Positions 27,474 through 36,236 of a DNA stretch of 64,000 nt are shown here, in pieces. Each line of letters starts with the position of its first letter. Within the stretch, counting starts at the first letter, position 1. The notes under the pieces are model-generated. The model was given only the letters and a program-made list of their open reading frames with translations, ran no database searches and had not been told where the DNA came from. The stretch is from Ginsengibacter sp963792025 (GTDB taxonomy: Bacteria; Bacteroidota; Bacteroidia; Chitinophagales; Chitinophagaceae), in the NCBI GenBank assembly GCA_963792025.1, contig CAWBUS010000008.1, positions 434,001 through 498,000 of the forward strand, given 5' to 3'. The position numbers and the translations under genes were made by a program.

Positions 27474-28400
27474 ATGAGCTATTTTAAAAGACAAGCCATC
27501 GTTTTTTTTGCCTTATTCGGTATCCTTTTTTTGTGGGCATATAACCACCATGTTAAAGAAGCAATGGCCGTTTTTGGATTTTGCATTGTAGTGGGACTCT
27601 TGTTTGTTTCATCGGGGAAGGGTACAGATACTGACGAAAATGATGAAGACGAGAATGATGAAGACGACGATGTTGACGATGAAAACAACGATACAGTTCC
27701 CTATCTTGCCTATGATGGCAAAGACCTGGTGTTTTCACGAACCGATGTTAAAAGTGCCCTCACGAAACATCTCCCTTATTTTGGCTTCTTAACTTTTCCT
27801 GAGCAGCAAAAATTTATTGAACGTCTTAATAAATTTATTGCTAATAAAACGTTTAATATCCACGATGAAAGTGGTTTTAAAGAGATGCCTATTCTTATCA
27901 GTGCCAGTGCTATCCAGTTAAGTTTCGGGCTTGAACATTACATCTTACCCAACTTTAAAATTATAAATATTTACCCTGAGGAATTTATTGCTGTTGAACC
28001 AACGATTCGTTACCTCGAAGGCAATGTTGATGCATACCATATCAATATTTCGTGGAAATATTTTTTAAAAGGTTTTCAATTACCCGATGATGGTGATAAT
28101 GTGGGACTTCATGAAATGGCACATGCATACTACTACGAAAATTTTGATACACACGATTCAAAAGATATGAGGTTCATCCATGGCTTCAATAAATTCAATG
28201 CATGTGGCGCTGAAATTTTTCAGAACATCACTCAAAATAATGATGGAATGTATTCTGATTATGCAAAAAGGAACTTCCAGGAATTTTGGGCTGAAAGTGT
28301 GGAGCTTTTTTTTGAAAAACCAAAAGAGTTGAGAAACAAATATCATGAATTGTACCGATGCATTTGTGAAACGCTTAACCAGGATCCCTTAAATAAATAA
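27474..28400 (+). CDS. MtfA-like zinc peptidase with N-terminal membrane helices
   Basis: A 308-residue protein. Residues 8-45 hold two short hydrophobic segments; residues 50-75 are a strongly acidic run of D, E and N; the rest resembles the MtfA/peptidase M90 family. The zinc site is GLHEMAHAYYYENFD (HExxH), and the third ligand is likely the glutamate in FQEFWAESVELFFEKP. E. coli MtfA is cytosolic and binds the Mlc repressor; this version seems anchored to the membrane through its own N-terminus. The acidic linker looks like a calcium-binding or spacer segment (inference). It probably shares a transcript with DUF2130 and converges with the phosphopantetheinyl transferase gene. Confidence 0.82.
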   Translation: MSYFKRQAIVFFALFGILFLWAYNHHVKEAMAVFGFCIVVGLLFVSSGKGTDTDENDEDENDEDDDVDDENNDTVPYLAYDGKDLVFSRTDVKSALTKHLPYFGFLTFPEQQKFIERLNKFIANKTFNIHDESGFKEMPILISASAIQLSFGLEHYILPNFKIINIYPEEFIAVEPTIRYLEGNVDAYHINISWKYFLKGFQLPDDGDNVGLHEMAHAYYYENFDTHDSKDMRFIHGFNKFNACGAEIFQNITQNNDGMYSDYAKRNFQEFWAESVELFFEKPKELRNKYHELYRCICETLNQDPLNK

Positions 28401-28407
28401 TGATGAT

Positions 28408-29064
28408 TTAACCATTGAGCCATGCGAGGCACATACCTTCAAAAAATTTATAATGAATTTGAAGGGATATCTTTTCGTCTTTCAAAAAATCGCACTCAAT
28501 AATTTCTTTTCTATTTAAAAATTGATTTAGATGAATATGATTTTTGAAATCAACACCGCCTTTGCCGTACCATTTATAAACTGCCTCTTTGCAACTCCAG
28601 CATAAGGTTAAAAAAGCGAAATTTATTTCTGGCAAAAGTTTTAATTCATCAACAGACAAAAACTTATTTTGTATCAATTGCACTTTGGACGTAATCAATT
28701 CCACATCAATACCGGCACTTTCATTTTCACTAATAATAGCCGCTGCATAATCCCCGCAATGTGAAATAGAAAAATGATACGACTGATCTTGCAACAAGGG
28801 CTTATTAGATTCAGCAATTTCTATTAAATGCAGGGGAAATTCAGGATGCAACAATTTAAGTAAATATCTACCGGCCAAATGTTGTAACCTCTTATGCGGA
28901 TGGCTAATTGTTTTTTGCAATCGAACTTTTTCAAGAAAGAAATTTTCATGCTCGGTAATATGCCATACGGCGAGCTTTGATGTTTCGTTGATATTATGTT
29001 GATAAAACAAAGGCATTCGAAAAAAAGTTACGCTTGTTTTGCAGATGTATGAATTATTTTGCAA
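28408..29064 (-). CDS. 4'-phosphopantetheinyl transferase (Sfp/AcpT type)
   Basis: A 218-residue enzyme that attaches the CoA-derived phosphopantetheine arm to acyl-carrier or peptidyl-carrier proteins. Motifs in order: HFSISHCGDYAAAII (substrate contacts), AGIDVELI (Mg-binding Asp-x-Glu) and FLTLCWSCKEAVYKWYGKGG (the W-x-x-KEA-x-x-K signature). The length places it in the Sfp-like two-half family and not the short AcpS. It has no biosynthetic gene cluster next to it, so it may serve as the general holo-ACP synthase. It converges with the MtfA-like gene and is divergent from dCTP deaminase, 21 bp apart from the latter's start. Confidence 0.9.
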   Translation of the reverse strand: MQNNSYICKTSVTFFRMPLFYQHNINETSKLAVWHITEHENFFLEKVRLQKTISHPHKRLQHLAGRYLLKLLHPEFPLHLIEIAESNKPLLQDQSYHFSISHCGDYAAAIISENESAGIDVELITSKVQLIQNKFLSVDELKLLPEINFAFLTLCWSCKEAVYKWYGKGGVDFKNHIHLNQFLNRKEIIECDFLKDEKISLQIHYKFFEGMCLAWLNG

Positions 29065-29085
29065 ACAATAAAATAAAGCACTTAA

Positions 29086-29622
29086 ATGATCTTATCCGAT
29101 ACAAAAATACTTGAGGAAATTGAAAAGAAGACCATCATAATTGAACCCTATAACCGCGATAAGCTGGGCAGCAATAGTTATGATGTGCATTTAGGTAAAT
29201 ATCTCGCCACATACAAAGACAAAGTTCTTGATGCCAAAAAACATAATGAGATCAATCATTTTGAAATACCGGAAGAGGGATTTGTGTTGGAACCGGGCGA
29301 GTTGTATTTGGGTGTAACCTTAGAATATACTGAAACGCATGCCCACGTTCCTTTCCTGGAAGGTAAATCTTCTACAGGCCGCCTTGGTATTGATATTCAT
29401 GCCACAGCAGGAAAAGGCGATGTTGGCTTTTGCGGCAACTGGACGTTGGAAATTTCCAGCAAGATTCCCGTAAGAGTATATGCGGGTATGCCGATCGGAC
29501 AACTAATTTACTTTCCCGTCGAGGGCGAAGTTGGAGTAAAGTATAATGCAAAGAAAAATGCGAAGTATAGTGGGCAGCCAAATAAGCCTGTTGAAAGTAT
29601 GATGTGGAAGAATAAATTTTAA
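29086..29622 (+). CDS. dcd: dCTP deaminase
   Basis: A 178-residue dCTP deaminase that forms dUTP on the way to thymidylate. The core has NSYDVHLGKYLATY, the catalytic region FLEGKSSTGRLGIDIHATAG (catalytic Glu, SSxxR), and VGFCGNWTLEISSKIPVRVY. The C-terminal lid is GQPNKPVESMMWKNKF. The length matches the homotrimeric Dcd family and not bifunctional dUTP-forming versions with extra loops. It is divergent from the phosphopantetheinyl transferase gene. Confidence 0.94.
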   Translation: MILSDTKILEEIEKKTIIIEPYNRDKLGSNSYDVHLGKYLATYKDKVLDAKKHNEINHFEIPEEGFVLEPGELYLGVTLEYTETHAHVPFLEGKSSTGRLGIDIHATAGKGDVGFCGNWTLEISSKIPVRVYAGMPIGQLIYFPVEGEVGVKYNAKKNAKYSGQPNKPVESMMWKNKF

Positions 29623-29692
29623 AGACTTTGCGCCTAAAAATTTCTCCTGCAAACGAATGGAATTAGCTGCCAATTCAATTAGAGAATGCCAT

Positions 29693-29962
29693 TTATTTAT
29701 CTGCGTTAATATTCAATTCTTTATTAGTGTTCATATATTGCCTGTCTTTTTTTTGATCATTGGCATATTGCACAAATAAAACCGTTATATAAATCAAAAC
29801 AACGAAACAGATATAGGCAATAAATTTTGTGGGATCTTTTTTCAACCACTTAAAAAAGTATTTAAGCTTGAAACGCTTGGCCGGTCGATGCCTGGAGCGC
29901 CTTCTTACCACAGTGAGATTTGGATCCAGGGGTTTAACTAAACTGTCAGCAGTCGTATTCAA
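29693..29962 (-). CDS. small basic single-span membrane protein
   Basis: An 89-residue protein with a strongly basic cytoplasmic part (VVRRRSRHRPAKRFKLKYFF, residues about 18-37), one hydrophobic helix (about 48-66, FIAYICFVVLIYITVLFVQY) and a short hydrophilic tail. I do not recognise a family. The basic stretch before the helix suits either membrane anchoring or nucleic-acid contact. It is monocistronic as far as can be seen; the gap to the metallophosphoesterase gene is 155 bp. Confidence 0.6.
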   Translation of the reverse strand: MNTTADSLVKPLDPNLTVVRRRSRHRPAKRFKLKYFFKWLKKDPTKFIAYICFVVLIYITVLFVQYANDQKKDRQYMNTNKELNINADK

Positions 29963-30117
29963 TGGTATTTTTTTTAGCTAATCGTATTAACGGATTATTT
30001 AATTAAATGGATTGCTTCTTTATAATGTTTGCGGCCTATTAAAATATTGAAACGTCAAAAGTATTTAATTTGGTATAACATATATGCGGATATTCTAAAT
30101 AAAAAATTGTTCAACAT

Positions 30118-31416
30118 TTACACTAGTTCTATAACCGTTATTTCCGGCAAAATGCCCACCCTTCCCGGATAACCTATAAATCCATAACCGGGATTTACAT
30201 ATAATTTTTGTTTTCCCTCTTCATAAAGCCCATCCCACTCTTTATAAATATATTGAACCGGGCTCCATTTAAAACCCGGAATCTCAACTCCAAATTGCAT
30301 TCCATGAGTATGTCCACTCAATGTGAGATCCACGTCTCCATATTGAGGGCGCACCTCCGCGTCCCAATGACTGGGATCGTGGCTAATCAAAATCTTGAAT
30401 GGATATTTTTCACTACCGGTGTAGGCTTTAGCCATGTTGCCGTACTTGGGAAATCTTGCTTTGGCGCTCCAGTTTTGCACACCGATAATCGCAATACTTT
30501 CGCCATCTTTTTCTATTGCCCTGTTTTCGTCGTTCAATAAATTCCAGCCCATAGAGGCATGGATATCTTTGAGGTGGTCGAGATTTGCCTGCTGCAATGG
30601 CGATAATAAATGTTTTTCGGCAATTCTTTCTTTTTCCCGAAATGCAGCCGTTCTGTCAGGCCAGTGTGCATAATCTCCGTAATCGTGATTACCTAAAGTG
30701 GAAAATACACCGAACGGAGCTTCTATTTTATTAAACACATCAACGTAATCCCTCATTTCGGTAGCCACATCATTTACGAGATCACCACTAAAAATAACCA
30801 GGTCTGCTTTTTCAGCGATGATTTTATCAACGCCGCGGGTTACCGCTTCTTTATTTGTAAAGCTGCCTGAATGCACATCGCTGAAATGAACAATTTTAAA
30901 TCCTTTGAACGCTGCAGGAAGATTATCGAACTTTAAAGAAATTCGTTTAACCTGGTAATTATATTTATTGCTAAACCCATATATCAAACTTCCAAACAGC
31001 GTACCGCCTGCTGCCAGGCCCAGCCAGCTTAGAAATAACGACCGGCTGATGCGGCCTTCACTAATTATTTCACCTTCGGTATTTTTAAAAAAAAGTTTGC
31101 CGGCCACAAATTGTATTAACCGTCTTACATCATCAACTAAAAGGAAAACAACGGCAAGAAATTTTGCAAGAAACAAACCGATTACAGTGGCGAAAAGATA
31201 GGTCCTTACTTTCTTAGGCATAAAATCCGGGCCCGTAAAAACAAAAAGTAAAAATCCAACAATGGCAATTATTGAAATAGTCCAGTACAAATAAGTAATA
31301 ATTGTGCTTGTTTTTGAAGAAGCAGACTGGCTTACCGTTTTGATAGCCTGGAAAACATACGTGTCCAGCAGCAACATAATAACTACGAATATGAATGCGC
31401 CTAAGGGTGTTCTCAT
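30118..31416 (-). CDS. membrane-anchored metallophosphoesterase
   Basis: A 432-residue protein: four hydrophobic segments in the first about 145 residues, then a calcineurin-like phosphoesterase domain. The five metal-binding blocks are all present: IVHFSDVHSGSF, IFSGDLVND, STLGNHDYGDY, ILISHDPSHWD and LSGHTHGMQF. Proteins of this layout (YkuE/YaeI-like) cleave phosphate esters, in some cases UDP-sugar lipids; the substrate here is not known. It is preceded by an oxidoreductase gene on the same strand 82 bp away. Confidence 0.88.
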   Translation of the reverse strand: MRTPLGAFIFVVIMLLLDTYVFQAIKTVSQSASSKTSTIITYLYWTISIIAIVGFLLFVFTGPDFMPKKVRTYLFATVIGLFLAKFLAVVFLLVDDVRRLIQFVAGKLFFKNTEGEIISEGRISRSLFLSWLGLAAGGTLFGSLIYGFSNKYNYQVKRISLKFDNLPAAFKGFKIVHFSDVHSGSFTNKEAVTRGVDKIIAEKADLVIFSGDLVNDVATEMRDYVDVFNKIEAPFGVFSTLGNHDYGDYAHWPDRTAAFREKERIAEKHLLSPLQQANLDHLKDIHASMGWNLLNDENRAIEKDGESIAIIGVQNWSAKARFPKYGNMAKAYTGSEKYPFKILISHDPSHWDAEVRPQYGDVDLTLSGHTHGMQFGVEIPGFKWSPVQYIYKEWDGLYEEGKQKLYVNPGYGFIGYPGRVGILPEITVIELV

Positions 31417-31497
31417 GAAATATTGTTTTTTTATACACGAATTTTAGTACAACATTTACTAATTAAGATTAACTACCACATTGAATGTAATTCGTGA

Positions 31498-31998
31498 TTA
31501 ATAATTTATAAATTCGGTTAATTGTTCATCAATTGCTTTTAGAGTCTCATCATTTAACTTACCGGTTGCGTCGATTACTTTATCGATAACAGAAATGGGC
31601 AATTTATTATGATGTACATTCATTTTAAGATAATTCAAGGAAGCAGAAAGATGATCCATCCCCCTTAGGTTGCCGGCCCTACCTGTTGACACGCCTGTAA
31701 GTAGCGCTTTCTTGTGGTACCATACTTTTTTGATATCAGTGTTGTCTATCATCACTTTCAAAACTCCGGGAAATGTGCCGTTATATTCCGGTAAAATAAA
31801 AATAAATTTTTGAGTAGGTATCAAAATTTCATTTTCTACTTTTATTAATTCCGGTGTCCGGGTAAGCACATTTAAATTTACCAGTGATAAAATTCCTGCA
31901 TCAATATTCTTCTCTTTTAGTAAACGTTGGTATTCGGCGGCAACTTTCTCGGTATAGCTTCCAATGCGGTTGGTTCCGCTGATAATTGTGTACATCAT
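31498..31998 (-). CDS. NADPH-dependent FMN reductase-family oxidoreductase
   Basis: A 166-residue flavodoxin-fold protein. The FMN phosphate loop is ISGTNRIGSYTEKVA, followed by IFILPEYNGTFPGVLKVMID, the second flavin-contact block typical of the family, and LTGVSTGRAGNLRGMDHLS. It would reduce flavins, quinones or azo compounds with NAD(P)H. The physiological substrate is not evident from the neighbours. The start ATG gives the normal family N-terminus (MYTIISGTNRIG; the preceding Met is also possible). Confidence 0.85.
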   Translation of the reverse strand: MMYTIISGTNRIGSYTEKVAAEYQRLLKEKNIDAGILSLVNLNVLTRTPELIKVENEILIPTQKFIFILPEYNGTFPGVLKVMIDNTDIKKVWYHKKALLTGVSTGRAGNLRGMDHLSASLNYLKMNVHHNKLPISVIDKVIDATGKLNDETLKAIDEQLTEFINY

Positions 31999-32307
31999 AT
32001 AGATTTACCCTGCTTCACTTAAATTTCAACAAAAATAGGATTGTTAGAAGATGGTTGATTAATAAACTGTTTTTGTATGGCGAAAGTTCTCTAATATTAA
32101 GCCTAATATTTAAATTTGCCAACCTGGCATCAGGTCAATTTAATAATTCTCATTATTAAAACTGGTTATAGATTTTTAGAATTTTATTTGGGCGCTGTCT
32201 TTAAATTTATGTTTACTTTAGCGCCCCTTTCAAAAGAGGTTTTTATTATAAATTTTGTTGCCGGGCAAATAACAAAAAGTCAAAAGAAAATTATTGCTGA
32301 TTAATAT
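31999..32307. other. divergent intergenic region before parA
   Basis: About 310 bp between the reductase gene and parA, both transcribed outward. A 62-codon frame at 32116-32304 is rich in hydrophobic and rare-order residues and has no support as a gene. The A/T-rich stretch near 32200-32230 (TTTACTTTAGCG) may be the parA promoter. I saw no parS-like palindrome here. Confidence 0.4.
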
Positions 32308-33114
32308 ATGGGTAAAATTATAGGAATAGCAAATCAAAAAGGAGGTGTTGGCAAAACAACAACGGCGATAAATTTGGCTGCAAGCCTTGCTGTGCTTGAA
32401 TATAAGACGCTGTTGGTAGATGCTGACCCACAGGCAAACAGTACTACAGGTGTTGGATTTGATCTTCATAACATGACGACGGGTATTTACGATTGCATGG
32501 TTAATGACACGCCGGCAAAAGACGTTATATTAAAAACTGAAATTCCTTACCTGGACCTGATTCCATCTCATATTGATTTGGTGGGCGCCGAAATTGAGAT
32601 GATTAATTACCCTGACAGGGAAAGTGTTTTAAAAAATGTTCTGCGTGATATTAAGTCACAATACGATTTTATAATTATAGATTGCTCTCCATCGCTGGGA
32701 TTAATAACGGTGAATGCTCTTACGGCCGCTGACAGTGTGTTAGTCCCGGTTCAAACTGAATTTTTTGCTTTGGAAGGCCTCGGCAAATTATTGAATACAA
32801 TCAAAATTGTTCAAAGCAGGCTGAATACTTCTTTACAAATTGAAGGCCTTTTAATGACAATGTACGATGGCAGGCTTCGCTTGTGCAACCAGGTGGTAAG
32901 TGAGGTAAGGCGGCACTTTGAAGATCTTGTATTCGCCAGTATTATTCATCGAAATACAAAATTGAGCGAAGCGCCAAGTTTTGGTAAACCCGCCATTCTC
33001 TACGATGCAGAAAGTAAAGGTGCTATCAACTACCTAAATCTTGCGAAAGAAATACTTCAGAGAAATAATATGACCAAAATTCATCAGAAAGAAAGAGTGA
33101 TGGAGCACCTTTAA
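32308..33114 (+). CDS. parA: chromosome-partitioning ATPase ParA/Soj
   Basis: A 268-residue deviant Walker A ATPase. The nucleotide loop is IANQKGGVGKTTTAINLAAS; LLVDADPQANSTTGVGFD and IIIDCSPSLGLITVNAL follow as switch and Walker B blocks; and the C-terminal FASIIHRNTKLSEAPSFGKP is the usual Soj ending. It binds non-specific DNA as a dimer and is recycled by ParB to segregate the origin region. It lies 33 bp upstream of parB in the same operon, the standard Bacteroidota layout. Confidence 0.96.
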   Translation: MGKIIGIANQKGGVGKTTTAINLAASLAVLEYKTLLVDADPQANSTTGVGFDLHNMTTGIYDCMVNDTPAKDVILKTEIPYLDLIPSHIDLVGAEIEMINYPDRESVLKNVLRDIKSQYDFIIIDCSPSLGLITVNALTAADSVLVPVQTEFFALEGLGKLLNTIKIVQSRLNTSLQIEGLLMTMYDGRLRLCNQVVSEVRRHFEDLVFASIIHRNTKLSEAPSFGKPAILYDAESKGAINYLNLAKEILQRNNMTKIHQKERVMEHL

Positions 33115-33147
33115 GTAAACTGGAAAATTTTCGTAAAAACATTATAC

Positions 33148-34068
33148 ATGAGTATTCCCAATAAAAAAGATGCTTTAGGAAAGGGTATCCGGTCTTTGTT
33201 GCAAAATATCGATGCAGATCTTTCCACCACATCAGACAGTTTAAGAAAAGAAACGCCTGAAAAGTTTCATCCTGTTAATATTCGCATACCACTTCATCTT
33301 ATTGAAGCAAATCCGGATCAGCCGAGGCATGATTTTGACGAAAATTCATTAAGTGAATTAGCCGCATCATTGAAAACACATGATGTTATTCAACCCCTTA
33401 CTGTAACGAAACTGACAAATGGCAAATACCGGATTATAGCGGGAGAAAGAAGGTATAGAGCAGCAAAAATAGCAGGCCTGGCCGATGTTCCCGTTTATAT
33501 AAGAGAAGCAACAGAATCAAAAGTTCTGGAACTTGCTTTGCTGGAAAACTTACAGCGTGAGGACCTTAATGCAATTGAAATTGCGCTGAGTTATAAACAC
33601 TTGATGGATGAATTAGATTACACCCAGGAGCAGCTCGCAGAACGCATGGCGAAAGAAAGGAGTACTATTACCAACTATATTCGCTTACTAAAATTACCTC
33701 CGGATATACAGGCCGCCGTGAGAAATGGCATTATAAGCATGGGCCATGCAAGAGCACTTATAAATGTTGATGTAATTGATAAACAATTGTACATTTTTAA
33801 TGAGATAAAAAATAAAGAACTTTCTGTAAGGCAAACCGAGGAACTCGTACGAAAATTGTATACCCCTGCAAAAGATGCTGTTAATAATTCGGTAAAAGCC
33901 GCACTCCCACCCTCTTTAAAGAAAATTGAAGATAATTTAGCATCGCATTTCAGCACTAAAGTGAAAATGACACAAAATAAAAAAGGAGCCGGCAGTATTA
34001 CATTAGATTACTTTTCAATTGAAGAATTAAGTTCAATTTTAGAAAAGATGCAGGTTCCCGTTGACTAA
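33148..34068 (+). CDS. parB: chromosome-partitioning protein ParB/Spo0J
   Basis: A 306-residue ParB with the CTPase/N-domain (IEANPDQPRHDFDENSLSEL, IIAGERRYRAAKIAGL, LENLQREDLNAIEIA), a central helix-turn-helix (YTQEQLAERMAKERSTITNY) and a short C-terminal dimer domain that is less conserved. It loads on parS sites and spreads as a CTP-dependent clamp. No canonical 16-bp parS was seen in the window, so the site must be elsewhere. The DUF5683 gene starts 4 bp after the stop. Confidence 0.95.
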   Translation: MSIPNKKDALGKGIRSLLQNIDADLSTTSDSLRKETPEKFHPVNIRIPLHLIEANPDQPRHDFDENSLSELAASLKTHDVIQPLTVTKLTNGKYRIIAGERRYRAAKIAGLADVPVYIREATESKVLELALLENLQREDLNAIEIALSYKHLMDELDYTQEQLAERMAKERSTITNYIRLLKLPPDIQAAVRNGIISMGHARALINVDVIDKQLYIFNEIKNKELSVRQTEELVRKLYTPAKDAVNNSVKAALPPSLKKIEDNLASHFSTKVKMTQNKKGAGSITLDYFSIEELSSILEKMQVPVD

Positions 34069-34072
34069 GCCT

Positions 34073-34723
34073 ATGCTAAAACCATTCTTACTTTTTGGCG
34101 CCTTTTTCTTTCTCTTCATACTACATGATAAAAAAATATTTGCGCAGCAAAAAGAAGACACGATGGTTATAAAACCAAATGTGAACCCCGACACCAAAAC
34201 AAAAGACTCAACAGTTGCCAAAAAATCTCTTAAGAAAAAATTCAATCCAAAAGTTGCCACTTTGCGCTCGGCAATATTACCCGGCTGGGGACAGTTCTAC
34301 AATAAAAAATATTGGAAAATTCCTATCGTTTATGGCGCGTTAGGAACTACTGCAGGAATATTTTTTTACAACTTAAAGACCTATAAACGCTTACGGCAGG
34401 CAGTAATACTTCGGTCAGATACCATACCCGGCAATGATAACCAGGTGTATCCGGATTTTATCAATCTATCCACTGAATCGCTGCGATCGTATCGTAATGA
34501 ATACCGGCAGAATATTGATTATTCTGTTTTAGTTTTCCTGCTATTTTGGGGATTAAATGTTGTTGATGCCACTGTTGATGCGCATTTAAAGGGATTTGAT
34601 GTAAGCCCCGATGTAAGTATGAAAATTCGACCTGGGCTAAACTCTTCCAATAATGGGCCCGGAATTTCATTTGTATTCTTTTTCAAAGACAAACATTCCA
34701 AAGCTTCATTACCACTTCCATAA
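34073..34723 (+). CDS. DUF5683 membrane protein
   Basis: A 216-residue protein with a signal peptide or membrane helix (FLLFGAFFFLFILHDKKIFA), a basic spacer, and the DUF5683 core from about residue 60: ATLRSAILPGWGQFYNKKYW, KIPIVYGALGTTAGIFFYN and FLLFWGLNVVDATVDAHLKG. The family is a fixed neighbour of parAB and dapB in Bacteroidota; its role is unknown, possibly in the cell envelope. ATG 34073 is preferred over the TTG at 34061 because it avoids overlapping parB and starts the signal. Confidence 0.85.
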   Translation: MLKPFLLFGAFFFLFILHDKKIFAQQKEDTMVIKPNVNPDTKTKDSTVAKKSLKKKFNPKVATLRSAILPGWGQFYNKKYWKIPIVYGALGTTAGIFFYNLKTYKRLRQAVILRSDTIPGNDNQVYPDFINLSTESLRSYRNEYRQNIDYSVLVFLLFWGLNVVDATVDAHLKGFDVSPDVSMKIRPGLNSSNNGPGISFVFFFKDKHSKASLPLP

Positions 34724-34801
34724 AATCTAATTTTGTTTCGCATATTGAAATTAATTGCACGAATTTTGGAAGAATAATTTTTTATTCTTTATTTCCTGTT
34801 T

Positions 34802-35518
34802 ATGAACATTGCGTTATTAGGTTATGGTAAAATGGGTAAGGCCATTGAAGAAATTGCTTTACAAAAAGGACACGATACTGTTTTGCGTATCCATGATCAA
34901 AACCTTGAAGAACTCACCAAACAAAATTTACAAAAAGCGGATATAGCTATTGAGTTTACGAGCCCCCAAAGTGCCGTGCAAAATATTTTACTGTGCTTTC
35001 AGTCAGGCATACCCGTAGTTTGCGGAACAACAGGCTGGCTGGCAAAGATGGATATGGTTCAACAAAAATGCAAAGAAACTAACGGCACGTTTTTATATGC
35101 AAGCAATTTTAGTATCGGTGTAAATATTTTTTTTGAATTGAATAAGAGGTTGGCGGAGTTGATGAAAGGTCAGTTGAATTATACAGTTAGTATGGAAGAA
35201 ATACATCATACTGAAAAGAAAGATGCTCCGAGTGGAACCGCTATTACCCTTGCAGAAGAAATTATATCAGCCTTACCGCAAAAAACAAAATGGGTGAATA
35301 GGAACTCAGATGTTTCTGATGAACTGCCCATTTTAAGTAAAAGAATGGATCCGGCGGCAGGAACACATTCTGTAAAATATAGTTCTGATGTTGATGATAT
35401 AGAAATTATTCATACAGCACATAACAGGAAAGGATTTGCAGCCGGGGCAGTGCTTGCAGCAGAATTTATATTTGGCAAAAAAGGAATTTATAACATGAGA
35501 GATGTTCTGAATTTTTAG
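34802..35518 (+). CDS. dapB: 4-hydroxy-tetrahydrodipicolinate reductase
   Basis: A 238-residue DapB, the second committed step of lysine/diaminopimelate synthesis. The nucleotide loop is IALLGYGKMGKAIEEIA; VCGTTGWLAKMDM and FLYASNFSIGVNIFFELNKR follow; and the catalytic block is EEIHHTEKKDAPSGTAITLA. The length is slightly short, as usual for Bacteroidota DapB. It sits 78 bp after DUF5683. In relatives a signal peptidase gene often follows; here the neighbour is instead a convergent outer-membrane protein. Confidence 0.94.
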   Translation: MNIALLGYGKMGKAIEEIALQKGHDTVLRIHDQNLEELTKQNLQKADIAIEFTSPQSAVQNILLCFQSGIPVVCGTTGWLAKMDMVQQKCKETNGTFLYASNFSIGVNIFFELNKRLAELMKGQLNYTVSMEEIHHTEKKDAPSGTAITLAEEIISALPQKTKWVNRNSDVSDELPILSKRMDPAAGTHSVKYSSDVDDIEIIHTAHNRKGFAAGAVLAAEFIFGKKGIYNMRDVLNF

Positions 35519-35561
35519 ATCCCTAATCCAGATTCCCGAGATTCATTCTCCTTAAAATAAA

Positions 35562-35585
35562 TAAGGCCTCTTATCGAAGGCCTTA
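35562..35585 (-). terminator. terminator between dapB and outer-membrane protein gene
   Basis: Perfect stem TAAGGCCT/AGGCCTTA with an 8-nt loop. The T-rich tail is on the minus-strand side, so it chiefly ends the leftward outer-membrane gene; it may also slow dapB transcripts. Confidence 0.75.
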
Positions 35586-35608
35586 AAAGAATAAAGACTA
35601 CTTTTCTT

Positions 35609-36092
35609 TTAGAAATTGTAAGCAAGCCTTAGATTAAGACTTCCCAAAGTGTATGAATTTTTGCCGAAGGCGAGGTACTTCAACGAAAGATCAAAATTTT
35701 CGCTCACATTGTATCCAATGCTGAGCGCATAACCGAATGCTCCGCCGCTGCCTTTCGCAAATCCATATCCCAGCTGAGCATGGCCATAAAATTTATCAGC
35801 GAAAGGAAACTTTGCCCCAGCCAATAAAAGAATAAAATACCCGCTACCACCACCTAAAGATGACTTAACAGAATAATTTTCATAGCCACCACTTACTGTA
35901 ATTTTAACTCCTTCGGCTACGCCAAAATCGGCTTGAATGTCACCCGCCCACCGCAAAGGAATATCCGCTTGAAGTAGGGACACCTGCATTAGCGGCAATA
36001 CTGATGGTAATGGGTTTGCTGTCGTTTTTCTGAGCATTAACAGCGGTCATAGTGATTGTAAAAAGTGCAAATGAAAAAATTAGCTTTTTCAT
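35609..36092 (-). CDS. outer-membrane beta-barrel protein, frame broken once
   Basis: The gene begins at ATG 36092 with a signal peptide (MKKLIFSFALFTITMTAVNA, cut before Q) and KPITISIAANAGVPTSSGYS, then runs into a TGA after FAVGG. The next frame continues with DIQADFGVAEGVKITVSGGY and the strands of a small barrel, ending in LRLAYNF with the terminal phenylalanine typical of outer-membrane proteins. Removing one G from GGGCGGGTGAC (near 35945) gives a 160-residue protein. It resembles the outer-membrane protein beta-barrel (OprF/OmpA-N-like) group without an OmpA domain. Function unknown. Confidence 0.75.
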
Positions 36093-36236
36093 TTTTTTTT
36101 GTTTTTCGTGAAAAATTGGGTTAGTAAATTGATTCCGGTGAAGACCGGAAAAAATTTAGTCCACAAATATGTATCAAGAAATTCGAATATGCAATGCCCC
36201 CGGGGGCAAGCACTTTTACCATATTTTTTGTGGAAA

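Noticed and set aside
32116..32304. 62-codon frame before parA
   Set aside because: A/T-rich, no domain, and it covers the likely parA promoter.
32000..35518. Search for parS (TGTTTCACGTGAAACA-like) around parAB
   Set aside because: No match was seen by eye; a genome-wide search is needed.
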